Shown here piece after piece: positions 54,525 through 63,454 of a stretch of DNA of 64,000 nucleotides. Made by a program: the position numbers and the translations under genes. Source of the stretch: Bifidobacterium sp. WK041_4_12 (GTDB lineage Bacteria > Actinomycetota > Actinomycetes > Actinomycetales > Bifidobacteriaceae); the NCBI RefSeq assembly GCF_041080795.1, contig NZ_CP129674.1, forward strand, positions 1,922,001-1,986,000. Direction: 5' to 3'. Below the pieces are notes generated by a model. It made no database searches, was not told the DNA's origin, and saw only the letters and a program-made list of their open reading frames with translations. Numbering within the stretch: position 1 is the stretch's first letter; every line of letters starts with the position of its first letter.

Positions 54525-55520
54525 CAATACGAAATCGGTTATCTGCTGGGTGTTGCCATACGAAGACTGTGCACCCTTGCCCAGGGTTGAGAAGGCCGAA
54601 ACCGCTGAAGCGACTTCACATGCAGAGTCCAGCGAATTGCCGCTCGCCAGGCTTGCCAGCATGGCACCCATGAAGGAATCGCCTGCGCCCGTGGTATCCA
54701 CCGGTTTCACTGTGAACGCAGGAATATGCGATGTCTGCACACCATCGAGCACGACCGAACCAGCAGCGCCCAAGGTGACGACAACACGATCCAGTCCAGT
54801 TGCGCGTAACTGGTCATGAAGCGCATCCCAATCGGATTGAAGGTTTGGCTCATGAGCCAAACCCAGCCATTGCGCAGTCTCGTGCTCATTCATGATGGCG
54901 ATGTCGGCAACGTCTGCCAGACAGTGCTTCAAGGCAGGGTTCAGACCTTCGGGCATCGGTGAAATGTTCAATGCGACCGTAGTATGCGCGGCATGGGCGA
55001 TGCGCGAGGATTCAACGACAGCCTGCAGCGGTGCCTCCAGACACAGTCCTAGGATGTCAGAGCGTTCGATGACGTCACTGTGTCTGCGCACGAAGTCGGC
55101 ATTGACCTTGCCGTTGGCTCCGGACGATACGACGATGAAGTTTTCACCGTGGGGGTCAACCACGATAATCGTCGAACCTGAGGGAAGGTCGACATGTTCA
55201 ATATTGTCAGTGCCAACCCCAGCATCGTTGAGTTCATGCAGCAGGAAGTCCGCATTGGCGTCCGAGCCAACAGCTCCGATCAGATCGGCACGTAACTGCA
55301 ATCTGGCACAGCTGGCTGCCTGATTCGCGGACTTTCCACCGGCATGAATGCTCATCGGACCACCGATGATGGTTTCCCCAGGCTTCGGCATGGTCTCAAC
55401 CTCAACCACATGGTCGGCATTCATCGAACCCACGATGGATACGCGAGACTCGGAGGACGATGATGCAATTCGATCCAACTCGTCGGTGATCTCGTCCTTA
55501 TTCAATTTCAGTTCCTTCAC
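54516..55520 (-). CDS. rbsK: Ribokinase
   Basis: A 334-residue PfkB-fold kinase with the ribokinase pattern: SIVGSMNADHVVEVETMPKPGET, HAGGKSANQAASCARL, and the catalytic DTTGAGDSFMG. It phosphorylates ribose at the 5-OH. Starts at GTG after AAGGGA. It has ~25 extra N-terminal residues. Third gene after a nucleoside hydrolase and MFS carrier, so it probably captures ribose freed from nucleosides. Confidence 0.88.
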   Translation of the reverse strand: MKELKLNKDEITDELDRIASSSSESRVSIVGSMNADHVVEVETMPKPGETIIGGPMSIHAGGKSANQAASCARLQLRADLIGAVGSDANADFLLHELNDAGVGTDNIEHVDLPSGSTIIVVDPHGENFIVVSSGANGKVNADFVRRHSDVIERSDILGLCLEAPLQAVVESSRIAHAAHTTVALNISPMPEGLNPALKHCLADVADIAIMNEHETAQWLGLAHEPNLQSDWDALHDQLRATGLDRVVVTLGAAGSVVLDGVQTSHIPAFTVKPVDTTGAGDSFMGAMLASLASGNSLDSACEVASAVSAFSTLGKGAQSSYGNTQQITDFVLNH

Positions 55521-55570
55521 GCATCCATCCCTTCTCAGCTGCTGCGCTTCTCTGCAATCCTATGCCTGCA

Positions 55571-57010
55571 TCAGTGTGTGAGCTGACCGGATTCCTGTGC
55601 CGTCTTCTCCACCGAAGGAATGAGGAAGGAGCAAGCGAAGGCGAGAACGACCAGAATCAGGCCAGTTCCCACGCTGAACACGTACGACATGCTGCCTGAA
55701 CCACCACCAACTTGTGTCATGACTGCATAGAGAATGGCAAAGCTCAAGCCGGCACCGAGGTTGAAGGCACCCGCGTTGAGTCCCGGCAGATACCCGGTGT
55801 TATCGGCAGGAGAGAGCACTATGCCCAAGCCGTTCAGCATGATGTTTACGGTTCCGGCATAGGTGATGCCGACGAATACCGAGACGCAGACCAACGCCCA
55901 GACGCTGACGGATGCTGCGGTGAGCATGATGGCGATGACACCGATTGCGGTTGCAACCAAGCCATAGCGCAAGACCTTGTGATATCCATAGCGGCTGGTG
56001 AGCCATCCTGCGACCGGTCCGAACACCAGACCTGCCAACGCATATGGAGTAAGGGTAGCAAGGGATGCGAGGTCGGCGCTTAATCCTGCACCGAATTTTG
56101 CATCCTGAGCGATTGCTGGCACGATGCCGTTCATGATTGCGAACACACCCGTCATGGTGAGCAGCGTGGTAAGCAGCAGACCCCAGGTTCTACGCTGCTT
56201 GAGATAGTGCGTCGTGACCATGGGCTCCTTCTTGCGCTGTTCGACATTCCAGAAGACGATGAACGCTATCACTGCGACCACCAGCATGATGATCACATAG
56301 ACCCAGTTGGCAGCGGCAAGCTTCTCGATTTCATCGACGGCAAGCAACAGAGCGCCGATGGCGATGACGAGCAGCACGGCACCGATCCAATCCATCTTGG
56401 CCTTGGTATCAGCCCAGCTTTCATGGGTGTAGACGGCTGTGAGAATCGCCGCAACCAATGCAATGCCTGCCATGGTCCAGAAAATCGAGCGGAACCCATA
56501 ATGCGCTGCAAGCCAGCCACCGAGCAAGGCATCAACGCCTGCAATACCGCCATTGACGGAGGTGATGATGGCCATAAGACGTGCATAACGCTTGTCTTCC
56601 GGCACGCGAACATGCAGCATGATAAGGCACAGCGGCACCATAGGGCCAGAAACACCCTGAAGAATGCGGCCGACCATCAGCATCGGAATGTTGACGGCCA
56701 GAGCGGAAACGGCGCAACCGGCTATCGTTGCCACCAGCATGCCGATAAGCACCTTCTTTCTGCCTGCGGAATCTGCAAGACGAGGAAGGAAAAGCGAGAA
56801 CAGTGCTGCCGCGGTGAAGAAGACGGTCTGCGTCAGGCCGACTTCAGAGGCGGTTGTATTCAGTTCGCGCTGCATCGTCACCAGAGCCGGTGACAGCATG
56901 GAAGCGTTGAGCTGAAATGCGAACACAGCTACCAAGAGTGCAATCATCAGTCCGATGATCGACGATTGTGATTCAGGCTTGCCCGTAGGGGTCGTGGTAT
57001 TTGCGGTCAT
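55571..57010 (-). CDS. MFS transporter, probable nucleoside carrier
   Basis: A 479-residue, ~14-span major facilitator of the DHA2-like branch (FLPRLADSAGRKKVLIGMLV in loop 2-3, LMVGRILQGVSGPMVPL). It overlaps the nucleoside hydrolase stop by ATGA. The family is better known for drug export; the operon context suggests nucleoside movement instead. This function is inferred from neighbours only. Confidence 0.83.
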   Translation of the reverse strand: MTANTTTPTGKPESQSSIIGLMIALLVAVFAFQLNASMLSPALVTMQRELNTTASEVGLTQTVFFTAAALFSLFLPRLADSAGRKKVLIGMLVATIAGCAVSALAVNIPMLMVGRILQGVSGPMVPLCLIMLHVRVPEDKRYARLMAIITSVNGGIAGVDALLGGWLAAHYGFRSIFWTMAGIALVAAILTAVYTHESWADTKAKMDWIGAVLLVIAIGALLLAVDEIEKLAAANWVYVIIMLVVAVIAFIVFWNVEQRKKEPMVTTHYLKQRRTWGLLLTTLLTMTGVFAIMNGIVPAIAQDAKFGAGLSADLASLATLTPYALAGLVFGPVAGWLTSRYGYHKVLRYGLVATAIGVIAIMLTAASVSVWALVCVSVFVGITYAGTVNIMLNGLGIVLSPADNTGYLPGLNAGAFNLGAGLSFAILYAVMTQVGGGSGSMSYVFSVGTGLILVVLAFACSFLIPSVEKTAQESGQLTH

Positions 57011-57957
57011 TTATCCAGTCCTTCACCAATGTTTGCAATCGCCTCGTGAATGAGCTGCCAGAAGCGGTCAACGTCCAAATGTTCACCAAACTGCGTATGG
57101 CAGTCATCAGGAGCCGGGGCGCGCAGATCGGCCACGGTCATTCCAAGAGTCAGATCACCCTTGGTTTCGATATCGATAGGTGCCTTATGCGTGGTGATGA
57201 CCTTGGGGTCGAGCAGATATGCCACAGCGCAGGGGTCATGTACCGGAGGATCAACGAATCCCTGATTTGCCGCGTATGCCTTGCGGAAGAAGTCCATCAG
57301 ATGACTCACGAATTGAGCGGTCGGCGTGCCGATGGATTCAATGTCTTTCTGACGCTCCGGCGTGCACAACGCCTGGTGGGTCAGATTCAACCCGATCATC
57401 GTAACAGGCCATGCCGCGTTGAATACCACATGTGCGGCCTCGGGGTCGACCTTGATGTTGAACTCAGCGACAGCGCTCCAGTTGCCAACATGAATGCCGC
57501 CACCCATGAGCACCACCTCTTTGACGCGCTCAACGATGCGAGGCTCCTTGCGCACTGCCATGGCGATGTTGGTCAATGGTCCCGTAGGAACCAACGTGAT
57601 CGTGTTGGGTTCATTGCTCATGATGGTGTCGATGATGAAATCAACCGCATGCTTGTCGATGACGTCATGCGAGGGCTTCGGCAAATCCACACCGTCAAGC
57701 CCCGTATCGCCATGCACGCCTGGAGCGGTTTCCAGTTCACGTATGAGCGGCGATGCGCAGCCTGCAGCAACAGGCACGTCGTAGGCGTGAGCCTGCTCCA
57801 GAACCGCGAGCGCATTATAGGTTACCTTGTGCAATGTCTGATTGCCACCAATGGTTGTTATCCCCAGCACATCAATGTTGTCGTTGCCAAGCGCCAACAG
57901 GATGGCGACCGCGTCATCATGCCCTGGATCACAATCAAGAATGATTTTTCGTCCCAC
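57007..57957 (-). CDS. Inosine-uridine-type nucleoside hydrolase
   Basis: A 316-residue hydrolase that splits ribonucleosides into base and ribose. The N-terminal calcium-binding DCDPGHDD (Asp8, 10, 14, 15) is intact, as are GNQTLHKVTYNALAVLE, LVPTGPLTNIAMA and the downstream GAEFN-like AVAEFNIKVDPEAAHVVF. The GTG start at 57957 has AAGGGG five bases upstream. First gene of the nucleoside salvage operon. Confidence 0.92.
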   Translation of the reverse strand: MGRKIILDCDPGHDDAVAILLALGNDNIDVLGITTIGGNQTLHKVTYNALAVLEQAHAYDVPVAAGCASPLIRELETAPGVHGDTGLDGVDLPKPSHDVIDKHAVDFIIDTIMSNEPNTITLVPTGPLTNIAMAVRKEPRIVERVKEVVLMGGGIHVGNWSAVAEFNIKVDPEAAHVVFNAAWPVTMIGLNLTHQALCTPERQKDIESIGTPTAQFVSHLMDFFRKAYAANQGFVDPPVHDPCAVAYLLDPKVITTHKAPIDIETKGDLTLGMTVADLRAPAPDDCHTQFGEHLDVDRFWQLIHEAIANIGEGLDK

Positions 57958-58238
57958 TTCAACCCCTTCATTCCTTGTATCTGTACGAATCAAGGTTTCA
58001 TGTCGTCGAAGCTTAAGCTGCCCAGGACTTGGCTTTTTCGCTTGTGACCTCGTGCAATCGCGCACAAGAATCCTCCCCCGCCCTGCAACATCGTACATTC
58101 CTTGAGCTTCGACGCTCTGCCATGGTTATGTATCTCCCGGATTCATGCCCGTGGCTGTTTTCCCTCAACATGCAATCTTACAACCACGCGTGCTATGAAA
58201 CGCTCCCCCACACACTGGCGATCTGCGTATTCTCGCCG
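57958..58238. other. Intergenic region between opuC and nucleoside operons
   Basis: About 280 bases. GTGCAATCGCGCAC near 58050 is a short imperfect palindrome and possible operator for the nucleoside operon. No gene is supported. Confidence 0.35.
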
Positions 58239-59156
58239 TCATACAAGCTTGTTCTGCTGCAGCCAACGTTTCGCTATGGCTGAGGCTGATTCCTTGTCGT
58301 TGATGCTTTCGCCGTTCATGGTCATCAGATCCTGCGTCGTCAGCTTGCTTTGCACGTCGTTGAGCACGCTGGCAACCTTGTCAGATTCAGCGGTTTTTGA
58401 GATCAGGGGAATCACGCGCTGCGGGAGAATCATCTGCTGTGGGTCCTTGAGCGTCACGAGATCGTTCGCCTTGATGCTTGGCGATGTCGTGTTGATATTC
58501 GCCATCTGCACCGTTCCATCGAGGAGTGCCTTGATGGTTGTCGCGCCACCACCATCGTTGATGGGAACCAGGGTCGCATCGACGCCATACTGCTGCTTGA
58601 GACCCTTGATCCCGTATGGTCGCGTGGCGAATTCTGGGGCGGCTGCAACCTTGAGTCCACTTATGCTGGAGAGATCGCCGATGCTGGTGACATGATGCTG
58701 CTCGCTGTAGGATTTCGTCACGTTGATCGAGTCGGAATCCTCGGCCTGTGACTGATTCAGCACGGCGAATGTGCTGGGAAGTGCCTTTTTCAGCCCCGAA
58801 TATACGTCTTCGGCACTGTGCGCGGTGGAATCCTTGTCAACATACTGCAGCAGGTTGCCGGTGTATTCGGGCACCAGATCGATTGAACCATCCTTGAGTG
58901 CGGCAATGTATACGTCACGCGCTCCTATATCGGGTTTCAATGCGGTATGGATGCCATGCGCGCTAAGGGCTTGCGCATATATGTTGGCCAGTATCTCGCT
59001 TTCTGCGAAGTTCGCCGAGCCGATGGTGATCGTTGAGGCGTCATGCTGCTGCGACGATGACGAATCGAGCGGATTGGATGACCCGCAGCCAACCGTTCCC
59101 ATCATCACCACTCCTGTCAGCACTCCCCCAATGAGTTTTCTTCCAAACGAATTCAT
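58239..59156 (-). CDS. Glycine betaine/choline-type binding lipoprotein
   Basis: A 305-residue OpuCC/OsmF-like substrate-binding lipoprotein. Signal peptide with lipobox (GTVGCGSS), then ITIGSANFAESEILANIYAQAL, DLVPEYTGNLLQYV and VAAAPEFATRPYGIKGL, all typical of quaternary-amine binding proteins. The start at 59156 follows AAGGGGAG. Last gene of the operon; a stem at 59212-59236 precedes it. Confidence 0.9.
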   Translation of the reverse strand: MNSFGRKLIGGVLTGVVMMGTVGCGSSNPLDSSSSQQHDASTITIGSANFAESEILANIYAQALSAHGIHTALKPDIGARDVYIAALKDGSIDLVPEYTGNLLQYVDKDSTAHSAEDVYSGLKKALPSTFAVLNQSQAEDSDSINVTKSYSEQHHVTSIGDLSSISGLKVAAAPEFATRPYGIKGLKQQYGVDATLVPINDGGGATTIKALLDGTVQMANINTTSPSIKANDLVTLKDPQQMILPQRVIPLISKTAESDKVASVLNDVQSKLTTQDLMTMNGESINDKESASAIAKRWLQQNKLV

Positions 59157-59211
59157 GTTGCTCCCCTTCTTGTTGCATCGATGCGTGTACATGCTTACGG
59201 CATGGACGTAT

Positions 59212-59236
59212 GGCACAGTTTTCGTGCCTCTGTGCC
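59212..59236 (-). other. Intercistronic stem before the binding protein
   Basis: GGCACAG (59212-59218) pairs with CTGTGCC (59230-59236) in the gap between the permease and binding-protein genes. Such stems often protect or process transcripts so the binding protein is made in excess. A GTGCCTCTGT direct repeat surrounds it. Confidence 0.4.
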
Positions 59237-59274
59237 TACTATTTCTTGTGCCTCTGTTCCTCGGATCCCCTTTA

Positions 59275-59949
59275 CTATTGAGTCGTCAGCTGTGAATATC
59301 GCGAATGCCTTGCAATCGTGTGCTGCATGCTCAACATGAGCACATCGACCGTGATGGAAAGAGCAATGACAAGGCATGACGCTCCGAGCATCTGTGGGTA
59401 GTCGCGAACGGCCAGCCCATCGATAAGGAACCGTCCAAGTCCGCCAATCGGCAAGAATGCCGCAACCGTCCATGTGGCAATGATCTGCGTGAATGCCGAG
59501 CGAATGCCCCCCAGCATTGCTGGGAATGCTGCTGGCAGTTCGACATGCCACAGAATCTGCCATTCGCTGAAGCCTATCGCTCTCATTGCGTGGGTTGTGG
59601 TCCTGTTTACATCGGCTATGCCCGAATATGCGGCAGCCAGCACCGGTGGAATTGCAAACATCACCATCACGATCATCGGAGCCGATATTCCCAGCCCGAA
59701 TATCAGGGCGAGCGCGCTGAGCATTCCCAACGTTGGCAGCGCCCGCAGCGCGTTAGCCACCGGAATCACCAAGAGCGCTTTGCCATAATGCCCGATGTAG
59801 CAGGCCAAAGGAATGGCAATCACACAGCTTATGGCAAGTGTTGCCAAGGAATACTGCAGGTGTTGAGCGAGACGCACCGCGATGCCTTCCGCTCCCTCCC
59901 AATGTGACGCATCGACAAGCCAGAGCATCGTCTGTGAAAAAACGTTCAT
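59275..59949 (-). CDS. Compatible-solute ABC permease (OpuCD/OsmW-like)
   Basis: A 224-residue permease with five or six spans and the EAA motif region GIADVNRTTTHAMRAIGFSEWQI. LRALPTLGMLSALALIFGLG is family-typical. It overlaps the upstream permease by ATGA. The two permeases form the membrane channel of the importer. Confidence 0.9.
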   Translation of the reverse strand: MNVFSQTMLWLVDASHWEGAEGIAVRLAQHLQYSLATLAISCVIAIPLACYIGHYGKALLVIPVANALRALPTLGMLSALALIFGLGISAPMIVMVMFAIPPVLAAAYSGIADVNRTTTHAMRAIGFSEWQILWHVELPAAFPAMLGGIRSAFTQIIATWTVAAFLPIGGLGRFLIDGLAVRDYPQMLGASCLVIALSITVDVLMLSMQHTIARHSRYSQLTTQ

Positions 59950-60608
59950 GCAGCCACCCCATCCCGTGCAGTTTCACGATGATGATTCCATGGCATGAGC
60001 GCTCGGCCGCAGAAGGCCAGAATCTGATCGAAAAGCAAGGCAATCAACGCTGTCGCCGCAATGCCGACCCAGATTTCCAAGGGAAAATCTCGTTGATATC
60101 CCTCGATGAAGAAGAAGCCGAGGGAGTTCACGCCGATAAGGGAGCCCACGGTGATCAGGCTGATCGTGCTCACCGAAACCACTCGTATGCCTGCAAGAAG
60201 TTGAGAGCCTGACAAAGGCAGCTCAACCTGGAAGAATTTCCCCCACGCTCCGAATCCCATCGCATCGGCGGCATGCATCACGCTCGGGTCGATGGAAAGC
60301 AGTGCGTGCGAAGCCGAGGTCAGCATGATTGCAATCGCATAGATGGTCAGCGCGACTTCGATGTTCACCGGATTCAAAATCTTCGTTCCCAGCAGTGCAG
60401 GGAGAAATATCAGCAACGGCAACGAAGGAATGGCGTAGAGCACGCTGGATACCACATACATGCTGCTGCGGGTCAGTCTGCGCTGATTCGCCACTCTTGC
60501 CAGAGGCACGGCAATCAGCGTTCCAAGGATGATCGGAAACACGCTCAGCAGCATGTGCTGCAGTGCATAATCCAGTATCTGCGTCCAATTCTGCATCAGC
60601 CAATTCAT
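59946..60608 (-). CDS. Compatible-solute ABC permease (OpuCB/OsmY-like)
   Basis: A 220-residue permease with about six spans. YAIPSLPLLIFLPALLG and DPSVMHAADAMGFGAWGKFF (EAA region) fit the proline/betaine family. The start at 60608 overlaps the ATPase stop by ATGA; a longer in-frame start at 60629 lies inside the ATPase gene. Confidence 0.9.
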   Translation of the reverse strand: MNWLMQNWTQILDYALQHMLLSVFPIILGTLIAVPLARVANQRRLTRSSMYVVSSVLYAIPSLPLLIFLPALLGTKILNPVNIEVALTIYAIAIMLTSASHALLSIDPSVMHAADAMGFGAWGKFFQVELPLSGSQLLAGIRVVSVSTISLITVGSLIGVNSLGFFFIEGYQRDFPLEIWVGIAATALIALLFDQILAFCGRALMPWNHHRETARDGVAA

Positions 60609-61363
60609 CGCAGCTCGCTTCTCAGACATCCTGCGTTGACGAACGAGGCAACGAATGAGTCTGCGGGATGGTCAATCAATTCCCTAGCCGTGCCCACCTG
60701 AGCCAACGTTCCGCCCGGACGCAGCAGTGCAACCTTGTCTCCCAGGTAGAAAGCCTCGTCGATGTCATGGGTGACGAACACGATGGTCTTGCCTATTTCC
60801 GATTGAAGTCTGAGCAATTCATCCTGAAGATTTCTTCTGACGATGGGATCCACAGCCGCAAAGGGTTCGTCCATCAAAAGGATTTCCGGATTTGCGGCAA
60901 GCGCTCTTGCAACCCCTACGCGCTGCTGCTGGCCACCAGAAAGTTCGGATGGGTAGCGGTTCTGCAGACTTGACTCAAGTCCAACCTCGTCAAGTACTTC
61001 CAGGGCGTGGGTTCTGGCATCCTTGCGTCGCATTCCTTGAAGCACCGGCACGGTGGCAATATTGTCGAGAACCGTTCTATTCGGCAGCAGCCCACCATTC
61101 TGCAGAACATACCCTATCGAACGGCGAAGCTTGACAGGATTCATCTCCTGATTGTCTCGTCCGTGAATCAGAACCGCACCGGAATTGGGGGTGACCATGC
61201 GATTGACCATCTGCAACAATGTGGTCTTGCCAGAACCTGACGATCCCACCAATGCAAGCGTCTTATGTTCGTCAGCAGTGACAGAGACGGCGTTGACTGC
61301 GATGCTTCCATCGCCGTATGTCTTTGAAACCGATTTCCACGCAATCCCCAAACCATTCTCCAT
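60605..61363 (-). CDS. Compatible-solute ABC ATPase (OpuCA/ProV-like)
   Basis: A 252-residue ATPase with Walker A GSSGSGKTT (40-48), the ProV-type Q-loop IGYVLQNGGLLPNRTV, signature LSGGQQQRVGVARAL, Walker B ILLMDEPFAAVDP and FVTHDIDEA. It lacks the C-terminal CBS pair of full OpuCA, so osmosensing through CBS domains is absent. First gene of the operon. No strong ribosome site precedes the ATG. Confidence 0.92.
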   Translation of the reverse strand: MENGLGIAWKSVSKTYGDGSIAVNAVSVTADEHKTLALVGSSGSGKTTLLQMVNRMVTPNSGAVLIHGRDNQEMNPVKLRRSIGYVLQNGGLLPNRTVLDNIATVPVLQGMRRKDARTHALEVLDEVGLESSLQNRYPSELSGGQQQRVGVARALAANPEILLMDEPFAAVDPIVRRNLQDELLRLQSEIGKTIVFVTHDIDEAFYLGDKVALLRPGGTLAQVGTARELIDHPADSFVASFVNAGCLRSELR

Positions 61364-61612
61364 TCAGCACAAACGCAATCATCATTGCCCATATCGCCCT
61401 GCACATGCCGCTGCAAGTCCCCCAGCTTCCCCATGCAGCCCGTCAAGCAAACCGGATTCCAACGTACCATCTTCATGAAGCAATTCAGCTTAAGAACACA
61501 TCGATTGCAGCAGTTGAAGCTGTAGGGTATTGGCATTATTGCATTGATCTGAGCCTGACCCGCTTGCCAATCAGCTGTGGTCCGAACCGTTGCATGCGAG
61601 TTCGTGACAGCA
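61364..61612. other. Promoter region upstream of the solute importer
   Basis: About 250 bases up to the rpmF terminator. No gene is supported, and no confident promoter boxes were picked out. Confidence 0.4.
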
Positions 61613-61653
61613 CAAAAAAGCAGCAATCGCCTATTGTTTGGGCCATTGCTGCT
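61613..61653 (-). terminator. Rho-independent terminator of the ribosomal gene cluster
   Basis: AGCAGCAAT (61619-61627) pairs with ATTGCTGCT (61645-61653). On the minus strand the stem is followed by a run of Ts (61619-61613). It lies 67 bases after the rpmF stop. Confidence 0.88.
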
Positions 61654-61719
61654 CTGAATAATCTGAATTATCTAAGTACTCTGTGTATTGGTACGCCATC
61701 AGGAGGATTCGTCTGCGAT

Positions 61720-61887
61720 TTACAGAGTGTAATATCCTTTGCGCACCGCCGCTGCAAGATGCTGAGGCACCTGAACATCGCGACCATCGGGCGTGCGCAC
61801 TGTCACCAGCTGCGCGTTCTGCGCCTTCCATTGAGCGCGACGAGCGTGCGTGTTCGCTCGCGAGGTCTTGTATTTTGGTAATGCCAT
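61720..61887 (-). CDS. rpmF: Ribosomal protein L32 (cysteine-free form)
   Basis: A 55-residue L32: MALPKYKTSRANTHARRAQW at the N-terminus, ending AAAVRKGYYTL. It contains no cysteines, unlike zinc-ribbon L32. The start overlaps the rpmJ stop by one base (TGATG). Last gene of the C-minus cluster. Confidence 0.92.
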   Translation of the reverse strand: MALPKYKTSRANTHARRAQWKAQNAQLVTVRTPDGRDVQVPQHLAAAVRKGYYTL

Positions 61888-62009
61888 CAGCCTTGCCTTG
61901 CCTTGAACTTTGGATTCTTCTTGTTGATCACGTACACATGTCCGCGTCGACGCACAACCGTTGAACCGGGTCTGCGCGCAAGCGAACGGATGGAAGATTT
62001 CACCTTCAT
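61887..62009 (-). CDS. rpmJ: Ribosomal protein L36 (cysteine-free form)
   Basis: A 40-residue L36 paralog: MKVKSSIRSLARRPGSTVVR then RRRGHVYVINKKNPKFKARQ and a final Gly. The Cys/His zinc ligands of standard L36 are missing. CGGAAGA precedes the ATG. It is translationally coupled to rpmF. Confidence 0.92.
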   Translation of the reverse strand: MKVKSSIRSLARRPGSTVVRRRGHVYVINKKNPKFKARQG

Positions 62010-62123
62010 GATGATCTTCCGCCTTTCCAGTTAATTCATGCCCTTGCTTGCTCTCTGCAATGTCAGCACAGCATAAAGGCTGCAGAGCATGTCGTCAGCA
62101 GTTGTGCCGACCCTTACCTCGAA

Positions 62124-62387
62124 TTACTTCGAAGTGCGCTGATAGCGCCTGTTGAACTTCTGCACCTGGCCAGCGGTGTCCAGCACCACATTCTTGCCCG
62201 TGTAGAAGGGATGGCTGCTTGACGAGACATCTACGTTGACAACCGGATATTCCTTGCCATCTTCCCACTTCATGCTTGGCAACGAATCGGCTTTCGCAGC
62301 CAGAGTCGAACGTGTCAACATCATCGTGTTGGAAGAACGGTCATGGAAGATCACATAACCATATGTTGGATGAATGCCTTGCTTCAT
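62124..62387 (-). CDS. rpmE2: Ribosomal protein L31 type B
   Basis: An 87-residue L31 type B: MKQGIHPTYGYVIFHD, SHPFYTGKNVVLDTAGQVQK and FNRRYQRTSK. It lacks the CxxC zinc site of type A and is the zinc-sparing form. GAGGAAGC precedes the ATG at 62387. Confidence 0.94.
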   Translation of the reverse strand: MKQGIHPTYGYVIFHDRSSNTMMLTRSTLAAKADSLPSMKWEDGKEYPVVNVDVSSSSHPFYTGKNVVLDTAGQVQKFNRRYQRTSK

Positions 62388-62421
62388 GCTTCCTCTTTTC
62401 ACAGTATTATGGTGATGCTGT

Positions 62422-62505
62422 GCAATCACACAATCGTAATCACACTATTGCTATTGCACATTTGTAATCACACAGTCGTAATCACACATCTGTAATCACA
62501 CAGTC
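62422..62505. repeat. Six 14-bp tandem repeats between rpsN and rpmE2
   Basis: Units of the form GTAATCACACAGTC are arranged without gaps at 62422, 62436, 62450 (decayed), 62464, 62478 and 62492. The last and fourth copies are identical. They fill the gap between the two ribosomal genes. Confidence 0.85.
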
Positions 62506-62554
62506 GAGACTCAGCCTTCACGGCACGAGCCATCTGTTATGGTTTCGGTGTCTA

Positions 62555-62860
62555 TCACCAGCTTGATTTCGTAACTCCCGGCAACTCTCCGCGATGTGCA
62601 AGCTCTCGCATGGTGACGCGGGAGAGGCCGAATTTGCGCAGATAGCCGCGCGGACGACCATCGGTCGAATCGCGGTTGCGCAGCCGGGTCGGGCTAGCGT
62701 CACGCGGAAGCGCATGCAGCTTGCTCATTGCCACGTCCCTCTCCTCTTGACTCAGATGAGGATTGACGCTGTCCTTCTTGTATTGCAACCGACGCTGCGC
62801 AAAGCGTTCAACCATGCTTTCGCGCTGGCGTTGCTTCATTATTTTGCTGGTTTTTGCCAT
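62555..62860 (-). CDS. rpsN: Ribosomal protein S14 (cysteine-free form)
   Basis: A 101-residue S14: MAKTSKIMKQRQRESMVERF, ALPRDASPTRLRNRDSTDGR and PRGYLRKFGLSRVTMRELAH. This is the long zinc-independent form without the CxxC pairs of short S14. 18 bases after rpmG. Confidence 0.95.
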   Translation of the reverse strand: MAKTSKIMKQRQRESMVERFAQRRLQYKKDSVNPHLSQEERDVAMSKLHALPRDASPTRLRNRDSTDGRPRGYLRKFGLSRVTMRELAHRGELPGVTKSSW

Positions 62861-62878
62861 GCTTGCTTTCTTTCCAGA

Positions 62879-63049
62879 TCAGCGAGTTTCGCGGAAGATA
62901 ACTCTGCGGCGGAGCACTGGGTCGAACTTCAGGAGTTCAAGCCTGTCAGGAGTGTTCCGACGACTTTTTCGTGTTGTATATGTCGAACCGGTGCCCTCCG
63001 TGGACTTCAACGTGATGATGGGGCGATTCACATTCGTTTTCGATGCCAT
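62879..63049 (-). CDS. rpmG: Ribosomal protein L33 (cysteine-free form)
   Basis: A 56-residue L33: MASKTNVNRPIITLKSTEGT, STYTTRKSRRNTPDRLELLK and FDPVLRRRVIFRETR. No cysteines, so it is the zinc-sparing paralog. It lies between rpmB and rpsN. Confidence 0.93.
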   Translation of the reverse strand: MASKTNVNRPIITLKSTEGTGSTYTTRKSRRNTPDRLELLKFDPVLRRRVIFRETR

Positions 63050-63083
63050 GGGTGTCCTTTCCTTTCCTTCTGCTGCTGCTCAC

Positions 63084-63323
63084 TCATATGCTGAGTTCGC
63101 CGCGAGCGCGCAACTGGGCAACGATGCTTTCAATGCCTCGCTTGTCGATGGTTTTGATTCCCTTGGCGCTCACCTGCAATGCGATGAATCTGTTCAGCGA
63201 AGGTACCCAATAGCGCTTGCGCTGCAGGTTCGGTTGGAAGCGGCGACGCGTCTTCCGGTGCGAGTGAGACACGGAGTTGCCGAAACTGACGTGTGTTCCT
63301 AATACTTGACATGTTTTAGCCAT
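63084..63323 (-). CDS. rpmB: Ribosomal protein L28
   Basis: A 79-residue L28: MAKTCQVLGTHVSFGNSVSH, SHRKTRRRFQPNLQRKRYWV and GIKTIDKRGIESIVAQLRAR. It has one Cys (Cys5), which cannot make a zinc ribbon. First gene of the cluster, just behind the metal-regulator-like box. Confidence 0.93.
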   Translation of the reverse strand: MAKTCQVLGTHVSFGNSVSHSHRKTRRRFQPNLQRKRYWVPSLNRFIALQVSAKGIKTIDKRGIESIVAQLRARGELSI

Positions 63324-63339
63324 GCCTGACACTATAACT

Positions 63340-63352
63340 AATGATAATCATT
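63340..63352. promoter_or_regulatory. Zur/Fur-like box between rpmB and the VIT transporter
   Basis: AATGATAATCATT with flanking ACT and CTC matches about 16 of 19 positions of the classical Fur box, and also resembles actinobacterial Zur sites. It is 17 bases upstream of rpmB and about 100 upstream of the divergent transporter start. The zinc-sparing gene content favours Zur. Confidence 0.72.
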
Positions 63353-63454
63353 CTCGCAAGTACTTCATTCGGCGGTTCGCATAATCGACAGGGCTACTCT
63401 TCTATGATGGGTACCGACGGATCAACGGTCTGTCGCGCGGAATGGGAGAATTCA

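Noticed and set aside
56207..56893. Plus-strand open frame (228 codons) opposite the MFS gene
   Set aside because: Antisense to a conserved transporter, with a His/Cys/Asn-rich composition typical of shadows.
62422..62505. Possible CRISPR array
   Set aside because: The units are 14 bp, directly adjacent with no spacers, and no cas genes are present.
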